A DNA stretch of 36,961 nt, taken from contig JAICKZ010000001.1 in the NCBI GenBank assembly GCA_025927665.1, positions 1 through 36,961 on the forward strand, in the 5' to 3' direction. The stretch comes from Steroidobacteraceae bacterium. Its GTDB lineage: Bacteria > Pseudomonadota > Gammaproteobacteria > Steroidobacterales > Steroidobacteraceae. A program made the position numbers and the translations under genes. Numbering within the stretch: the first letter of the stretch is position 1; each line of letters starts with the position of its first letter. Under the pieces are notes generated by a model. It was not told the DNA's origin and did not search any database. It saw only the letters and a list, made by a program, of their open reading frames with translations. This document shows, piece after piece, positions 24,997-34,587 of the stretch.

Positions 24997-25467
24997 CTAA
25001 GTGTGTGTAATGCCGCTAATCATCTTTTCCAGTGTTTCGAAATCAGGAATCAAAGGTGATTCATTGATCATACGCACCTGGCATAGAATCGGTTGTTGGC
25101 CGAAAGACGGCTGATTGGAATCGCGCTTGACCAAATCAGGACTCAAACGCACCAACTGCGGAAAACCTTGCGTTACCATGCCGAAGTAACCACTATCGAC
25201 TTTACCGGTCAATCCAACACAAACCACGATGCGTGAACGTGCTCCAGTGGTTGGAATTTCTTTACCACATGCCGCCTCAAAAGAAATTACGGGTATGACA
25301 CGCTCACTCCATTCAATCGTTCCCAAATACCACTTAGGTGTATTGGGCACCACATCGGGTTGATGCCATGCAACCACTTCTGCAATGCAAGTACGTGGCA
25401 GAATTAATTGCATCTCCGCGAGTGGCACCATCAAGCTGTACAATTCATCACTGACTACTGCATTCAT
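24997..25467 (-). CDS. chpC: CheW-like protein of the type IV pilus chemosensory system
   Basis: The 156-residue protein is a CheW-like adaptor. It has LMVPLAEMQLILPRTCIAEVV, W(Y)LGTIEWSERVIPVISFE and SRIVVCVG, the two beta-barrel halves of the CheW fold. It lies one base after the ChpA stop in the same direction, the position ChpC takes in Pseudomonas, where ChpB usually comes between. The role is to couple a receptor to ChpA, in addition to PilI. AAGGA is nine bases upstream of the ATG. Residues at the receptor-kinase contact cannot be judged without alignment. Confidence 0.85.
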   Translation of the reverse strand: MNAVVSDELYSLMVPLAEMQLILPRTCIAEVVAWHQPDVVPNTPKWYLGTIEWSERVIPVISFEAACGKEIPTTGARSRIVVCVGLTGKVDSGYFGMVTQGFPQLVRLSPDLVKRDSNQPSFGQQPILCQVRMINESPLIPDFETLEKMISGITHT

Positions 25468-25468
25468 A

Positions 25469-28400
25469 TCAATTCATCCTTTTACGACCGCGCATCAATG
25501 ACTCCATCGCGTCCAGCAATTGATTATCTTGATACGGCTTGCCAAGATAATCATTGACTCCAACTTCAATTGCACGAGAGCGATGTTTCTCGCCAACACG
25601 CGAAGTAATCATGATGATGGGAACATGCTTCAATCGCGCATCACCGCGCACATGCGAAGCAAGTTCATAGCCATCCATACGCGGCATTTCAACATCAAGC
25701 AAAATGATATCGGGTACATGTTCCTGCATGACTTCCCATGCATCAACGCCATCTTTCGCGGCAATAACACGCATACCATTGCGTTCCAATAACCGTTGCG
25801 TAACACGACGCACAGTGATGGAATCATCCACTACCAGCACCAAGGCGCGACGGTCTTCGCCGCGTTCAATCATATTGCTTTCTTCATTACGGCCGCGCCA
25901 TTCAGAACGCACCAGCGCACCCATGTCAAGAATGATGACAACGCGACCATCACCAAGAATCGCAGCACCGGAAATGCCGCGAATAGCAGCTACCTGCGGT
26001 CCCACTGCTTTGACCACGATTTCACGATTACCCAACATCTCGTCAACCAACAAGGCGGTGGAATGTTCGCCGGCCTTCACCAACACCAAAGGTACCAGCT
26101 CATCGCCTTCGGGTAATTGCGAAGGTCCCGCATCAATGAAGTTACCCAGATGTTGAAATTTGTATATCTGCCCACCGTAATTGAATGTGGAGGTTCGCTC
26201 ACGCAAATGTGTTTCCACTTCAGAACGATTCAAGCGCACCACACCTTCGATCGATGGCAGTGGCAATGCATACAGTTCATTTTCACCCACACGTACCAAT
26301 AATGATTGACTGACTGCCAACGTGAACGGCAAACGAATGGTAAATTTAACACCTTCGCCAAACTTGGTTTCGGTGAACAATGCACCACCCAGTTTTTTAA
26401 TTTCATTCACCACTACATCCATACCCACACCGCGACCGGCATGTTGCGTTATGGTCGTAGCCGTACTGAAGCCAGGCTCAAGAATCAACTGCAATGCTTC
26501 TTCATCCGTAAGAATGCGATCTTTGGGAATCATGCCCTTCGCTTTAGCTTTTTCACGTACTGCGTTCACATCAATGCCACGCCCATCGTCTTGCAAGGTG
26601 ATTACCATTTCAGAACCTTCACGATGCAGCTTTACTGAAATGGTGCCGCTTACAGGCTTGCCAGCACGGGTACGTTCTGCGGGTGATTCAATCCCATGCA
26701 CAACAGAATTGCGCAGCATGTGCTCAAAAGGCGGCAGCATGCGCTCCAATACTTGACGATCAAGTTCACCAGTGGCGCCCGATACATTCAATTCAACTTG
26801 CTTGCCTGTTTCGCTGGCAACTTGGCGCACCAATCGTGTTAAACGTTGCGCGTGACGTGAGAACGGCACCATGCGGGTACGCATCAAACCATTTTGCAAT
26901 TCAGTTACAGCACGTGATTGTTGCAATAATAAATTCTGTGCTTCACGTGTCATACCACCGAGCAAGTTTTCAAGTGATGCAACGTCGCTGACAGATTCAG
27001 CCAGTGCGCGCGAGAACTGTTGAATGGTTGAATAACGATCCAGTTCCAATGGATCAAAGTCTGCACGTAGATGTGAATCATCCTGATGCTTGTGCAGTAT
27101 CTGCGCTTCGGTTTCCAATTCCAGGTTACGTAACTGATCTTTCAAACGCGCGACGGTACGATTCAACTCGGATAGATTGAATTCTACCGATGATATCTGC
27201 TGCTCTAGACGAGAACGCAGAATGCTTACCTCACCGGCATTGTTGAGCAAGTCATCGAGTAAATCTGCATCAACGCGCGCAACCTCACCACGTTCCGGCG
27301 TCAATTGTTCACGCCCTGGTGGCAATGCGCTGTGCAAAGATGATGGCGGTGTTGCGGCTGCTGTGGGTTCCGGTGCGGGTACTTCATCCGCGGTATCATT
27401 GGATTCAAGCACCACTTCAATTTCATCAGCCGCGGAAACTTCTACTCGCGGTACATTTGCTTGCGGTACATTTGGTAATTCAAAATCAATAGTTGATTCA
27501 GTGGGCGGTGCAAATACAGAGAGCGGAGCGATTTCTTGCAATTCATTGACATCAAATTCTTCCATCGGTGCAGCACTGAATGAATGCATCACTTCAATGG
27601 CTTGAGTTGGCGCAAAGGCCGCAGGATTTAATTGCTCTTCTGGAAGATCAAGATGAATGGAATGTTCAAGATGCTGCTGCATCTGTGGGTGTTGAAGATC
27701 ATCACCTGCAAATGAGGTGATAAACGGCAGCTCATTTTCTGCAGGCATATTGCGTATCGCCGCAGTCACTGGTGGCGACACGACTGCGGGCGGTTCTTCG
27801 CCTTTCGCCAAGGCACGAATGCGCGCAAGCAAATTAGGTGCGCCACTGACATTTTTTCCGTTGCTAACCACTTCACGCATGCGGTGTAATGCATCAAGTC
27901 CACTCTGCAACATTTCAAACACGGGTGGCGATGCAGTCACGACGCCATGTTCAAGCATCTCCATGAACGATTCGAGTTCATGACTAAGATCGCTCATACC
28001 GCGAATGCCGGCCATGAGCGCGCCACCTTTGATCGTATGTAATGCACGTTTCAATTCATGCGATTGAGCTTGATTGCTACGATCACCACGCCAATTATTA
28101 AATGAGCTATCGGCTACTTCCAATAATTCACTGGCCTCTTCGGAAAATATCGCTGCCACCTCTGCATCGAATGCGTCATCTGGCGCAATTGCTACTGCAT
28201 CCATTTCCGCAGTTGCCGTGGTAATTGATTGGGGATTTTTTGCAGACTCTTTAGACATCGATCGGTTAGGCGAACGCCGTTCCACATTAATATCAGAAAC
28301 TGTGCTTACCGCAGTTAATGCGGGCGTTGATAACGCTGAAGGTTGCGACACTATCGGTGCAATCTGAACTGCCGCAGACGACTCGGGCGCTGAGAAAGTT

Positions 28401-31400
28401 TGTGGCCTTAATACTGGCAAGGAGGCTTCTAATGCAGCGACATCAAGATTCGTGTTCCACTCAGAAGAGTCGAGCACAATATGTGTATGCGTACCGGTGT
28501 GGAAATCATCCGCCACATATGCGGGCAATGCAGCATTGCGTGCGGTGTCTGCTGTAGTTAGATTATTGTGCTTTGTTTCAGAATGCACGTATTCGGACAT
28601 GGCATCAAAAGCAGGTCCCTTGCGTAATATGGTTTCAATGGGTGATTCAACCAGTTGCTGCAAATCATCCACAGTCAAACTAACCCAGTCTTCTTCACTG
28701 TCACCATTATTTGAATGAGCAAGCACATCATTTTCGGTGATGGTCTCCGAACTCCGCAGAAGAGCTTCATTATTTTCCGAGGTATCAATCATAGTATAGT
28801 GATTGGTTGCCGCGTTTCGTTGTGATTCGGCGAGTAACCCAAGATGCGCGCCAGTTGCACTTGATGTGTTCATCACACTGCTTGAATCAATCGATATTTC
28901 GCGTTGAGTCAATTCACTATCCAATTGTTGTTCAAGCGACTGAATGCGCATCACAATACTGTTCTGCGATTTAAAAAATGTCGAGTCTTCGTTTACATGA
29001 GCGAGAATATTATAAATCGCTGATACGGCGTCACTCAACGCTTCCAGTCCTGCTTCAGGCAAAGGTACGGCATTGTCGTATAACTTGCGAATGTAATGAT
29101 TGAGTGGCTCTGCAATCTTGATGCTTTGACGTACTACGGCGGTTTTAGAAGCGCCGCTAATAGTATGACATGCGCGATGTAATGCCTCAGTCACGGTATA
29201 AGGAGGATGCAAGATCGCACAGTCGTTGATGTAATTACGAATGGCGGCAAGATGGCCCGCGACTTCCTTGGAAAAAATTTCATGTAACGTTGGATCAATC
29301 GGCGGGTCGATCGTTGCAACGCGATTCGCTGATACTGCCGAGGTCGTTGCTGATCCTGCAGGTTTAACTGATGCAGGTTTGGATGAAGGCTCTGATACTT
29401 TCAACGCCGGAACGATGCCGGTGTCACCGGTATTGCTACGCTTAGCTTGATCACGCGTGCCAGCGAAAGTATAAGCCCATGCGACCAGCGCACCAATGTT
29501 TGCCTGTGGTACGCGTCCACTTTCAAGTTGTTCAATTAATTGAGGCAAGGCCGCGACCGCTTGACGCAACAGCTCAACCATTTCTGGCGTGCGATCCAAA
29601 GTCTTACTAATAATGCGATTCATCATGTTTTCCATTGACCATGAGAATTCGCCAATCAACTGTGCGCCCACTAGTCGTCCGCTACCCTTTAAAGTATGGA
29701 AAGAGCGACGCATCTGTGTCAGTGCATCAACGTCCTGAGGGTTATCATCCCAACGTGGCAACATCAGTTGTAACTTTAAAAGTTCTTCGCGCGCCTCCTC
29801 GATGAATAATTCCAAAAACTCGGGATTCGATTTATCTTCTGGACGCACCAGTACCGGTGGCAAATTCACCATGGTGGCCGCATGATCACTCAATGCGACT
29901 TTCGACTCCGTGAGCACTGGCAGTGGCTTATCACGAATAACTTGGGTTGGCTCTGCTTTGGAAGATTCAACTACGCGCGTTGAAGAATGTGCAGTATTCG
30001 CCACGGTGGGCTCAATGGCCGTCGCGCTCATGATGTTAGTGAGATTCTGTGGAATACGGTACATGCCGGTTCCACCATTGCTCATGTCATCGAGTACTTG
30101 CAAACAACCTTCAGCATTGTCGAGCATATACCATGGATCATTACGGCCAGCTTGCAAAGTCTCAAGATAGTATTCAACTGCGACGATCGCATCTGCAAGA
30201 CGATCCATTTTTTCTGGTATGCGCGGCAATATTTCTGGTCGTGCGTAACGTTCCAATGCATTACGAATGCGTTCGGTAATTTCCACTGCGCGATTTTTTC
30301 CCAACATCAACAAGCCTGCATTGATACCCCGTATCAAATGCGGAATTTGATCCAGCGTCTGCGATTCGCCAGGGTGTTCCAATGCCAGTGCAATGGACTC
30401 TTTAATGCGCGCCATGTTGACAATACATTCACGCAGTACCGCTTCGGATACTTGACGGAACTCGATATCTTTATCAGATTTGTCAGTGCTGTCTGTCTTG
30501 TCGGCTTTGCCTTCGTCGCTATCGCTTTCGTCAGGCATGATCAAGCTAACTAATTGCGAATCCAACCCGTCTTCAACGCTAATCAAAGTTGCAGCCATCG
30601 CCATCAAGGTCGAATCATCGGCTGTGGCGTTGGATTGCAACAGGTTTTGCAACAACGCGGTTTGTTGTTGCACTTGTTCGCGCAAGTTGCCTAAACCCAG
30701 CACACCTAAGGTGTCACCAATTTTTTTCAGTAACTCCAATTGCGGCGCAAGTTCATCTAATTCCAAGCCACCTTTGCGCACAAAAATATCCAATGCATCT
30801 TTCACTCGTGCTAGATCTTCTTTGATTGCGCTTGCAACCGTCTTCATGAGCTTGACGGAAGGTGCCGACAGACTTTGTCTTGCCGCTTCTACTTGTGCAT
30901 CAATTGGTAACAAATCATTCAAACGGAAAGATGACCGCACCGCTGCTACTCGTGGACCATCACTCGCTGCACGTGCAACGTAGTACAATAAATTATTCAA
31001 GAGATCGAGAGGTGGTTTTTCGCAATACTGTTGTTCACCATCGGTATAGAGTCGCTTCATTTCACGATCAGCTTGACCAAGCAAACGTTTGACCGATGCC
31101 GTGCTATCCAAGCCGCCTTCACGCAATGCTTCAAGCACTGCACCAACCACCCACCACAGTTGAAATACCGGCTGTGTCACTGCAACTTGTTCAAGTTTTT
31201 CTGCAGCACGCGCGAGAATTTCCAGATTCTGATCGATGCGCTCACCTTTTATCCAACCAAGCAATCCCAATTGAAAACGGGTGCGCATCTTGCGTGCCCA
31301 TTGAGTTGCATTGGCGTGTGGTTCACCCGCAGCGGGTGCCTGTGGATTGGCTTGTTGGTCGGAACTAAGATTCAACAGCAATAAAGTCCCTTCGGACAAC

Positions 31401-31798
31401 AATGGATTGCCACGCACCGCACGCAAGTCATTCAGCAACGGTAATAACACCAGCGCCATATCGCGCCCGCCACCCAGTACCCGATCGAGATAAGTAGGCA
31501 GCTGCACCATAGAACGCATCAAGGCATCGAGTCCTTCCGGTAGATGTCGCTTGCGACCAATATGATCGATCAAGTACTGCGTCAGTTGCTCCATCTCTTC
31601 AACCAACAATGCAGCACCAAACACTTCAACCAGACGCAACGCACCGCGCACCAAACGCAGATGTTCGCGACACGTCTGCAATAGCGCGGTATTTTCTTGT
31701 TGCTCGCCAAATAGCTCCAAGGCCATGCGCGCTTCGTTCAATTCATTGTTAACTTCACGCGCAACCACATGCAGGGTTTGCGTTGTAACTTCACTCAT
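25469..31798 (-). CDS. chpA: ChpA: multi-Hpt CheA-type hybrid kinase of the pilus system
   Basis: The protein has 2,109 residues. The first ~600 residues are FimL-like helical bundles; Hpt-like units there lack a phospho-His (for example around LRLVRGALRLVE and PHLIRGINAGL). Canonical Hpt sites follow: H701 (FHTLKGSGRL), H878 (CHTISGASK) and H1254 (LHTIKGGAL). Long Ser/Thr/Ala/Pro-rich linkers lie between. Then come the CheA dimerisation helices (VDADLLDDLLNNAGEV), an HATPase with N box NSVVHGIES (N1697) and DDGRGID, a CheW domain, and a receiver with D2035 in LLDVEMPRMDGYE. The P. aeruginosa ChpA is larger (about 2,470) with more Hpt units. It phosphorylates PilG and PilH to steer twitching and cAMP. 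GGGGAG precedes ATG 31798. Confidence 0.96.
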   Translation of the reverse strand: MSEVTTQTLHVVAREVNNELNEARMALELFGEQQENTALLQTCREHLRLVRGALRLVEVFGAALLVEEMEQLTQYLIDHIGRKRHLPEGLDALMRSMVQLPTYLDRVLGGGRDMALVLLPLLNDLRAVRGNPLLSEGTLLLLNLSSDQQANPQAPAAGEPHANATQWARKMRTRFQLGLLGWIKGERIDQNLEILARAAEKLEQVAVTQPVFQLWWVVGAVLEALREGGLDSTASVKRLLGQADREMKRLYTDGEQQYCEKPPLDLLNNLLYYVARAASDGPRVAAVRSSFRLNDLLPIDAQVEAARQSLSAPSVKLMKTVASAIKEDLARVKDALDIFVRKGGLELDELAPQLELLKKIGDTLGVLGLGNLREQVQQQTALLQNLLQSNATADDSTLMAMAATLISVEDGLDSQLVSLIMPDESDSDEGKADKTDSTDKSDKDIEFRQVSEAVLRECIVNMARIKESIALALEHPGESQTLDQIPHLIRGINAGLLMLGKNRAVEITERIRNALERYARPEILPRIPEKMDRLADAIVAVEYYLETLQAGRNDPWYMLDNAEGCLQVLDDMSNGGTGMYRIPQNLTNIMSATAIEPTVANTAHSSTRVVESSKAEPTQVIRDKPLPVLTESKVALSDHAATMVNLPPVLVRPEDKSNPEFLELFIEEAREELLKLQLMLPRWDDNPQDVDALTQMRRSFHTLKGSGRLVGAQLIGEFSWSMENMMNRIISKTLDRTPEMVELLRQAVAALPQLIEQLESGRVPQANIGALVAWAYTFAGTRDQAKRSNTGDTGIVPALKVSEPSSKPASVKPAGSATTSAVSANRVATIDPPIDPTLHEIFSKEVAGHLAAIRNYINDCAILHPPYTVTEALHRACHTISGASKTAVVRQSIKIAEPLNHYIRKLYDNAVPLPEAGLEALSDAVSAIYNILAHVNEDSTFFKSQNSIVMRIQSLEQQLDSELTQREISIDSSSVMNTSSATGAHLGLLAESQRNAATNHYTMIDTSENNEALLRSSETITENDVLAHSNNGDSEEDWVSLTVDDLQQLVESPIETILRKGPAFDAMSEYVHSETKHNNLTTADTARNAALPAYVADDFHTGTHTHIVLDSSEWNTNLDVAALEASLPVLRPQTFSAPESSAAVQIAPIVSQPSALSTPALTAVSTVSDINVERRSPNRSMSKESAKNPQSITTATAEMDAVAIAPDDAFDAEVAAIFSEEASELLEVADSSFNNWRGDRSNQAQSHELKRALHTIKGGALMAGIRGMSDLSHELESFMEMLEHGVVTASPPVFEMLQSGLDALHRMREVVSNGKNVSGAPNLLARIRALAKGEEPPAVVSPPVTAAIRNMPAENELPFITSFAGDDLQHPQMQQHLEHSIHLDLPEEQLNPAAFAPTQAIEVMHSFSAAPMEEFDVNELQEIAPLSVFAPPTESTIDFELPNVPQANVPRVEVSAADEIEVVLESNDTADEVPAPEPTAAATPPSSLHSALPPGREQLTPERGEVARVDADLLDDLLNNAGEVSILRSRLEQQISSVEFNLSELNRTVARLKDQLRNLELETEAQILHKHQDDSHLRADFDPLELDRYSTIQQFSRALAESVSDVASLENLLGGMTREAQNLLLQQSRAVTELQNGLMRTRMVPFSRHAQRLTRLVRQVASETGKQVELNVSGATGELDRQVLERMLPPFEHMLRNSVVHGIESPAERTRAGKPVSGTISVKLHREGSEMVITLQDDGRGIDVNAVREKAKAKGMIPKDRILTDEEALQLILEPGFSTATTITQHAGRGVGMDVVVNEIKKLGGALFTETKFGEGVKFTIRLPFTLAVSQSLLVRVGENELYALPLPSIEGVVRLNRSEVETHLRERTSTFNYGGQIYKFQHLGNFIDAGPSQLPEGDELVPLVLVKAGEHSTALLVDEMLGNREIVVKAVGPQVAAIRGISGAAILGDGRVVIILDMGALVRSEWRGRNEESNMIERGEDRRALVLVVDDSITVRRVTQRLLERNGMRVIAAKDGVDAWEVMQEHVPDIILLDVEMPRMDGYELASHVRGDARLKHVPIIMITSRVGEKHRSRAIEVGVNDYLGKPYQDNQLLDAMESLMRGRKRMN

Positions 31799-31825
31799 CG
31801 TGAATGCTCCCCGTTATCATCGTGG

Positions 31826-33160
31826 TCATCGCCCCACTCCACTTACTTTCTTATTATTGTCGACCGCTTTTACATCGGTGGGCTTGGTACGAGTGTCTAC
31901 CACTTCAACTACATCTTCAGAACGGGTCACTGGAACATTAGTCATGTCTGATAAACGGAATCCAGCGACCGACTTGCGCAACGAACCCGATAGCTGCGCC
32001 AACTTGCCAATTGAGTTGGATGTCGCTGCACTGTTGTCTGCAGTCTGCGAACTGATTTCACGCAGCACTTGCATGTTTTGTGAAATGTTTTGTGCCGCCT
32101 GTGCTTGCTGTCGCGCACTGGCAGAAATGTTCTGCACCAACGATGCAATCTGATTGGAGACTTGCTCGATCTCTTGCAATGCTGAACCGGCATTTTCTGC
32201 GAGTAACGCGCCACCGACTACATCAGTAGTACTGCGTTCCATTGACACTACGGCCTCGTTGGTATCAGCTTGAATGGTGCGCACCAAGCCTTCAATCTGC
32301 TTGGTTGCTTGACCTGCGCGTTCCGCAAGACGCTGCACTTCATCTGCAACGACCGCAAAGCCACGTCCCGCTTCACCTGCCATTGACGCTTGAATTGAAG
32401 CATTCAATGCAAGGATATTGGTTTGCTCCGCAAGATCATTAATCAGCTCAACAATGTTGCCAATTTCCTGCGAGCTTTCGCCTAATCGTTTAATACGTTT
32501 GGATGTTTCTTGAATCGTTTCACGAATAGTGTTCATGCCATCAATGGTACGACGCACGGCATCGTTACCCTTATGAGCAATATCAACCGAGTGTCGTGCC
32601 ACGTCAGAAGAGCGTTCCGCGTTACCAGACACTTCTTCGGTTGTTGCTGCCATTGCTGCTGCTGACTCTGAAGCTGCAGTAACTTGTTTGGCTTGCTGCA
32701 CCGAAGCTTTAGCGAGATGGCCCGAAGATGCGAGTGCTTTACGCGCCGATCCATCCAATGAGATAGCAGTGAGATTAATGGTGGTCACTAGATCGCGCAA
32801 TGCTTCCACTGCGGTGTTAAAGGAGTCCGCGATGGCACCGGTGAAATCTTCTGTTACCGTGGCACGTACCGTTAAGTCGCCATCAGCGAGATTGGAAATT
32901 TCGTCCAGCAACCGCAGAATGGCTTCTTGATTGCGCTCGTGTTGCGCGCGTTGTTTGTCTGCCTGCTTCCACAGATCGGCCGTTGTAATGTGCACGATCA
33001 ATATGATCAATGCACTGCCTCCTGCGATCGCGAGTAGCAACAATGCTAACGGTTTGTCGCCATACAATCCAAGCAATGGTGCCATGGCACCAACGATGGC
33101 AGCCAGCGTTATGCAGAGCAGCAAGGGTAATAATCGCAGCGCTTTAATCTTTCCTAACAT
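31826..33160 (-). CDS. pilJ: PilJ-like methyl-accepting chemotaxis protein lacking the periplasmic sensor region
   Basis: The 444-residue receptor has two helices at residues about 10-34 and 37-62, separated by only a few polar residues (YGDK). A HAMP-like segment (EISNLADGDLTVRATV, about 87-102) and a methyl-accepting domain follow, with hairpin tip EQTNILALNASIQASMAGEAGRGFAVVADEVQRL interrupted here only for description. Typical PilJ is about 680 residues, with large periplasmic PilJ domains between its helices; these are absent. Flanking genes and spacing (pilI 11 bases upstream, chpA 27 downstream) are intact, so this is not a local frameshift. It probably feeds ChpA through PilI. An input other than the periplasm is implied. 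Confidence 0.88.
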   Translation of the reverse strand: MLGKIKALRLLPLLLCITLAAIVGAMAPLLGLYGDKPLALLLLAIAGGSALIILIVHITTADLWKQADKQRAQHERNQEAILRLLDEISNLADGDLTVRATVTEDFTGAIADSFNTAVEALRDLVTTINLTAISLDGSARKALASSGHLAKASVQQAKQVTAASESAAAMAATTEEVSGNAERSSDVARHSVDIAHKGNDAVRRTIDGMNTIRETIQETSKRIKRLGESSQEIGNIVELINDLAEQTNILALNASIQASMAGEAGRGFAVVADEVQRLAERAGQATKQIEGLVRTIQADTNEAVVSMERSTTDVVGGALLAENAGSALQEIEQVSNQIASLVQNISASARQQAQAAQNISQNMQVLREISSQTADNSAATSNSIGKLAQLSGSLRKSVAGFRLSDMTNVPVTRSEDVVEVVDTRTKPTDVKAVDNNKKVSGVGR

Positions 33161-33171
33161 TAGTTACACTG

Positions 33172-33744
33172 CTAGTTTGCAGCTCCTGTCAAAAACTCTT
33201 CGCTTTCCAGCAAACCACGCAATCCAAATACTGGACATACTTCATTGCTACGACGAAATGCGCCCGCCAAATATCGATCGCATTGCAAAATTGTGGTGGG
33301 AATTTGCGCATTGAACTCGCTGTCGGTGAAACGACGAAAACCCATCACTTCATCCACTAGCAACCCCGCAGGCACTTCGCGATGATTGGCTACCAAAATT
33401 CGCGCGGCTCGACCAACGGCTGCTGAACCACCACCCAGAAACGCGCGTAAGTCGATCACGGGCAGCAATTGTCCACGCACATTGGCCATGCCACGAATCC
33501 ATGAACGCGCACCAGGCACCCGTGTCAAAAACGGCGGCACACTTAATACTTCGCGAGTTTCATCACGTGCAACTAAAAACAATTCACCACCCAGACGAAA
33601 CGAGACACCGACCCATTCATGCCCTGCATGTGCTTCTGCCGCGTGTCCTGAATGCATTGCACGTGCACGTCGCTCCATTTCGAGCAACAGCTCAAATGGC
33701 GTATTAACCATGGTTCGTAAAGCAGCGGCGGAAGTTGTTGTCAC
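33172..33744 (-). CDS. pilI: PilI: CheW-type adaptor
   Basis: The 190-residue CheW-family protein has WVGVSFRLGGELFLVARDETREVL, VPGARSWIRGMANVRGQLLPVIDLRAFLGG in two parts and ILVANHREVPAGLLVDEVMGF, all typical of PilI. It links PilJ to ChpA. The start is GTG 33744, with GAG nine bases upstream; a later Met at residue 12 is possible. It follows pilH by 14 bases and precedes pilJ by 11, in the standard order. It is cytoplasmic and lacks a kinase domain. Confidence 0.95.
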   Translation of the reverse strand: MTTTSAAALRTMVNTPFELLLEMERRARAMHSGHAAEAHAGHEWVGVSFRLGGELFLVARDETREVLSVPPFLTRVPGARSWIRGMANVRGQLLPVIDLRAFLGGGSAAVGRAARILVANHREVPAGLLVDEVMGFRRFTDSEFNAQIPTTILQCDRYLAGAFRRSNEVCPVFGLRGLLESEEFLTGAAN

Positions 33745-33758
33745 GTTAACTGCTCACA

Positions 33759-34124
33759 TCACTCGGCCAACGTCGCCTTGGCTTTGTCCAACAAACGCTG
33801 TGCGGAAACAGGTTTGACCAGATAATCAATCGCACCTTGGCGCATGCCCCAAACGCGATCCGACTCTTGATCTTTGGAGGTGACCATCACAATGGGAATG
33901 GACTTGGTCGTAGGATCGCTGGATAACTTTCGCGTCGCTTGAAAACCGTTCATGCCGGGCATGACGACATCCATGAAAATCATGTCAGGATGAATCTTGC
34001 GGGCAATTTCATACGCCTCCATTCCGTCGTGAGCTGATGCAATCTCATAACCATGCTTTTCCAGCGTGGTCTTCATTGCATGTACCTCGGTAGGCGAATC
34101 ATCGACAATCAAAATCAGCGCCAT
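33759..34124 (-). CDS. pilH: PilH: CheY-like response regulator
   Basis: The 121-residue single receiver domain has the acidic pair in LILIVDDSPTEVHAM, the phospho-acceptor D52 in IFMDVVMPGMNGFQATRKL, VMVTSKDQESDRVWGMRQGA, and the conserved Lys in YLVKPV. The ending and the WGMRQGAIDYLVKPV region match PilH closely. I chose ATG 34124, which gives the family length and has GAGG just upstream; a longer in-frame start overlaps pilG. In P. aeruginosa PilH controls pilus retraction and dampens PilG signalling. No DNA-binding domain is present. Confidence 0.96.
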   Translation of the reverse strand: MALILIVDDSPTEVHAMKTTLEKHGYEIASAHDGMEAYEIARKIHPDMIFMDVVMPGMNGFQATRKLSSDPTTKSIPIVMVTSKDQESDRVWGMRQGAIDYLVKPVSAQRLLDKAKATLAE

Positions 34125-34131
34125 ATATACC

Positions 34132-34545
34132 TCAACGCGCCAAGTGACCGACGTGGGCATCGATGGCGCTGAGCAATTCGTCCTTTGTGAACGGCTTGGT
34201 CAGATAATGTTCCGAGCCCACAATACGTCCTCTTGCGCGATCGAATAGGCCATCTTTGCTCGACAACATGATTACCGGAATCGATTTGAACACCTTGTTG
34301 TGTTTGATCAATGAGCAGGTCTGATAACCGTCCAAACGCGGCATCATAATGTCGACAAACACAATGTCTGGCTGATGATCAGCAATCTTGGAAAGTGCGT
34401 CAAAACCATCCACTGCGGTAAACACCTCGCAGCCCTCTTTGGCCAGCAGTGTTTCCGCCGTACGTCGAATGGTCTTACTGTCATCGATCACCAGTACTTT
34501 CAAACCGGATAATCGTAGAGTTTCTGCTACTGCCCCGTTCATCAT
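34132..34545 (-). CDS. pilG: PilG: CheY-like response regulator
   Basis: The 137-residue receiver has VLVIDDSKTIRRTAETLL, the phospho-acceptor D65 in FVDIMMPRLDGYQTC, IMLSSKDGLFDRARGRIVGS and the Lys in YLTKPFT. DDSKTIRRTAE and SKDGLFDRARG are typical of PilG. A 15-residue leader precedes the domain. ATG 34545 has GAGG six bases upstream. It is the first gene of the pilus chemosensory operon and diverges from gshB, the arrangement seen in Pseudomonas. In P. aeruginosa PilG promotes extension and activates CyaB. A GC-rich hairpin lies in its leader (34568-34587). Confidence 0.96.
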   Translation of the reverse strand: MMNGAVAETLRLSGLKVLVIDDSKTIRRTAETLLAKEGCEVFTAVDGFDALSKIADHQPDIVFVDIMMPRLDGYQTCSLIKHNKVFKSIPVIMLSSKDGLFDRARGRIVGSEHYLTKPFTKDELLSAIDAHVGHLAR

Positions 34546-34567
34546 TGAATACCTCAACACTGGCCAG

Positions 34568-34587
34568 GCGTCACCACTGGGTGACGC
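34568..34587 (-). promoter_or_regulatory. Hairpin in the pilG leader
   Basis: GCGTCACC and GGTGACGC form a perfect eight-pair stem around a four-base loop, about 15 bases upstream of the pilG ribosome-binding site. On the minus strand it would be transcribed in the 5' leader of the whole pil-chp operon. No T-run follows, so translation control or mRNA protection is likelier than termination. As DNA it could also be an operator. Confidence 0.5.

Noticed and set aside
25520..31493. Many plus-strand frames opposite chpA
   Set aside because: They are shadows of a gene with strong domain evidence; none has recognisable motifs or ribosome sites.
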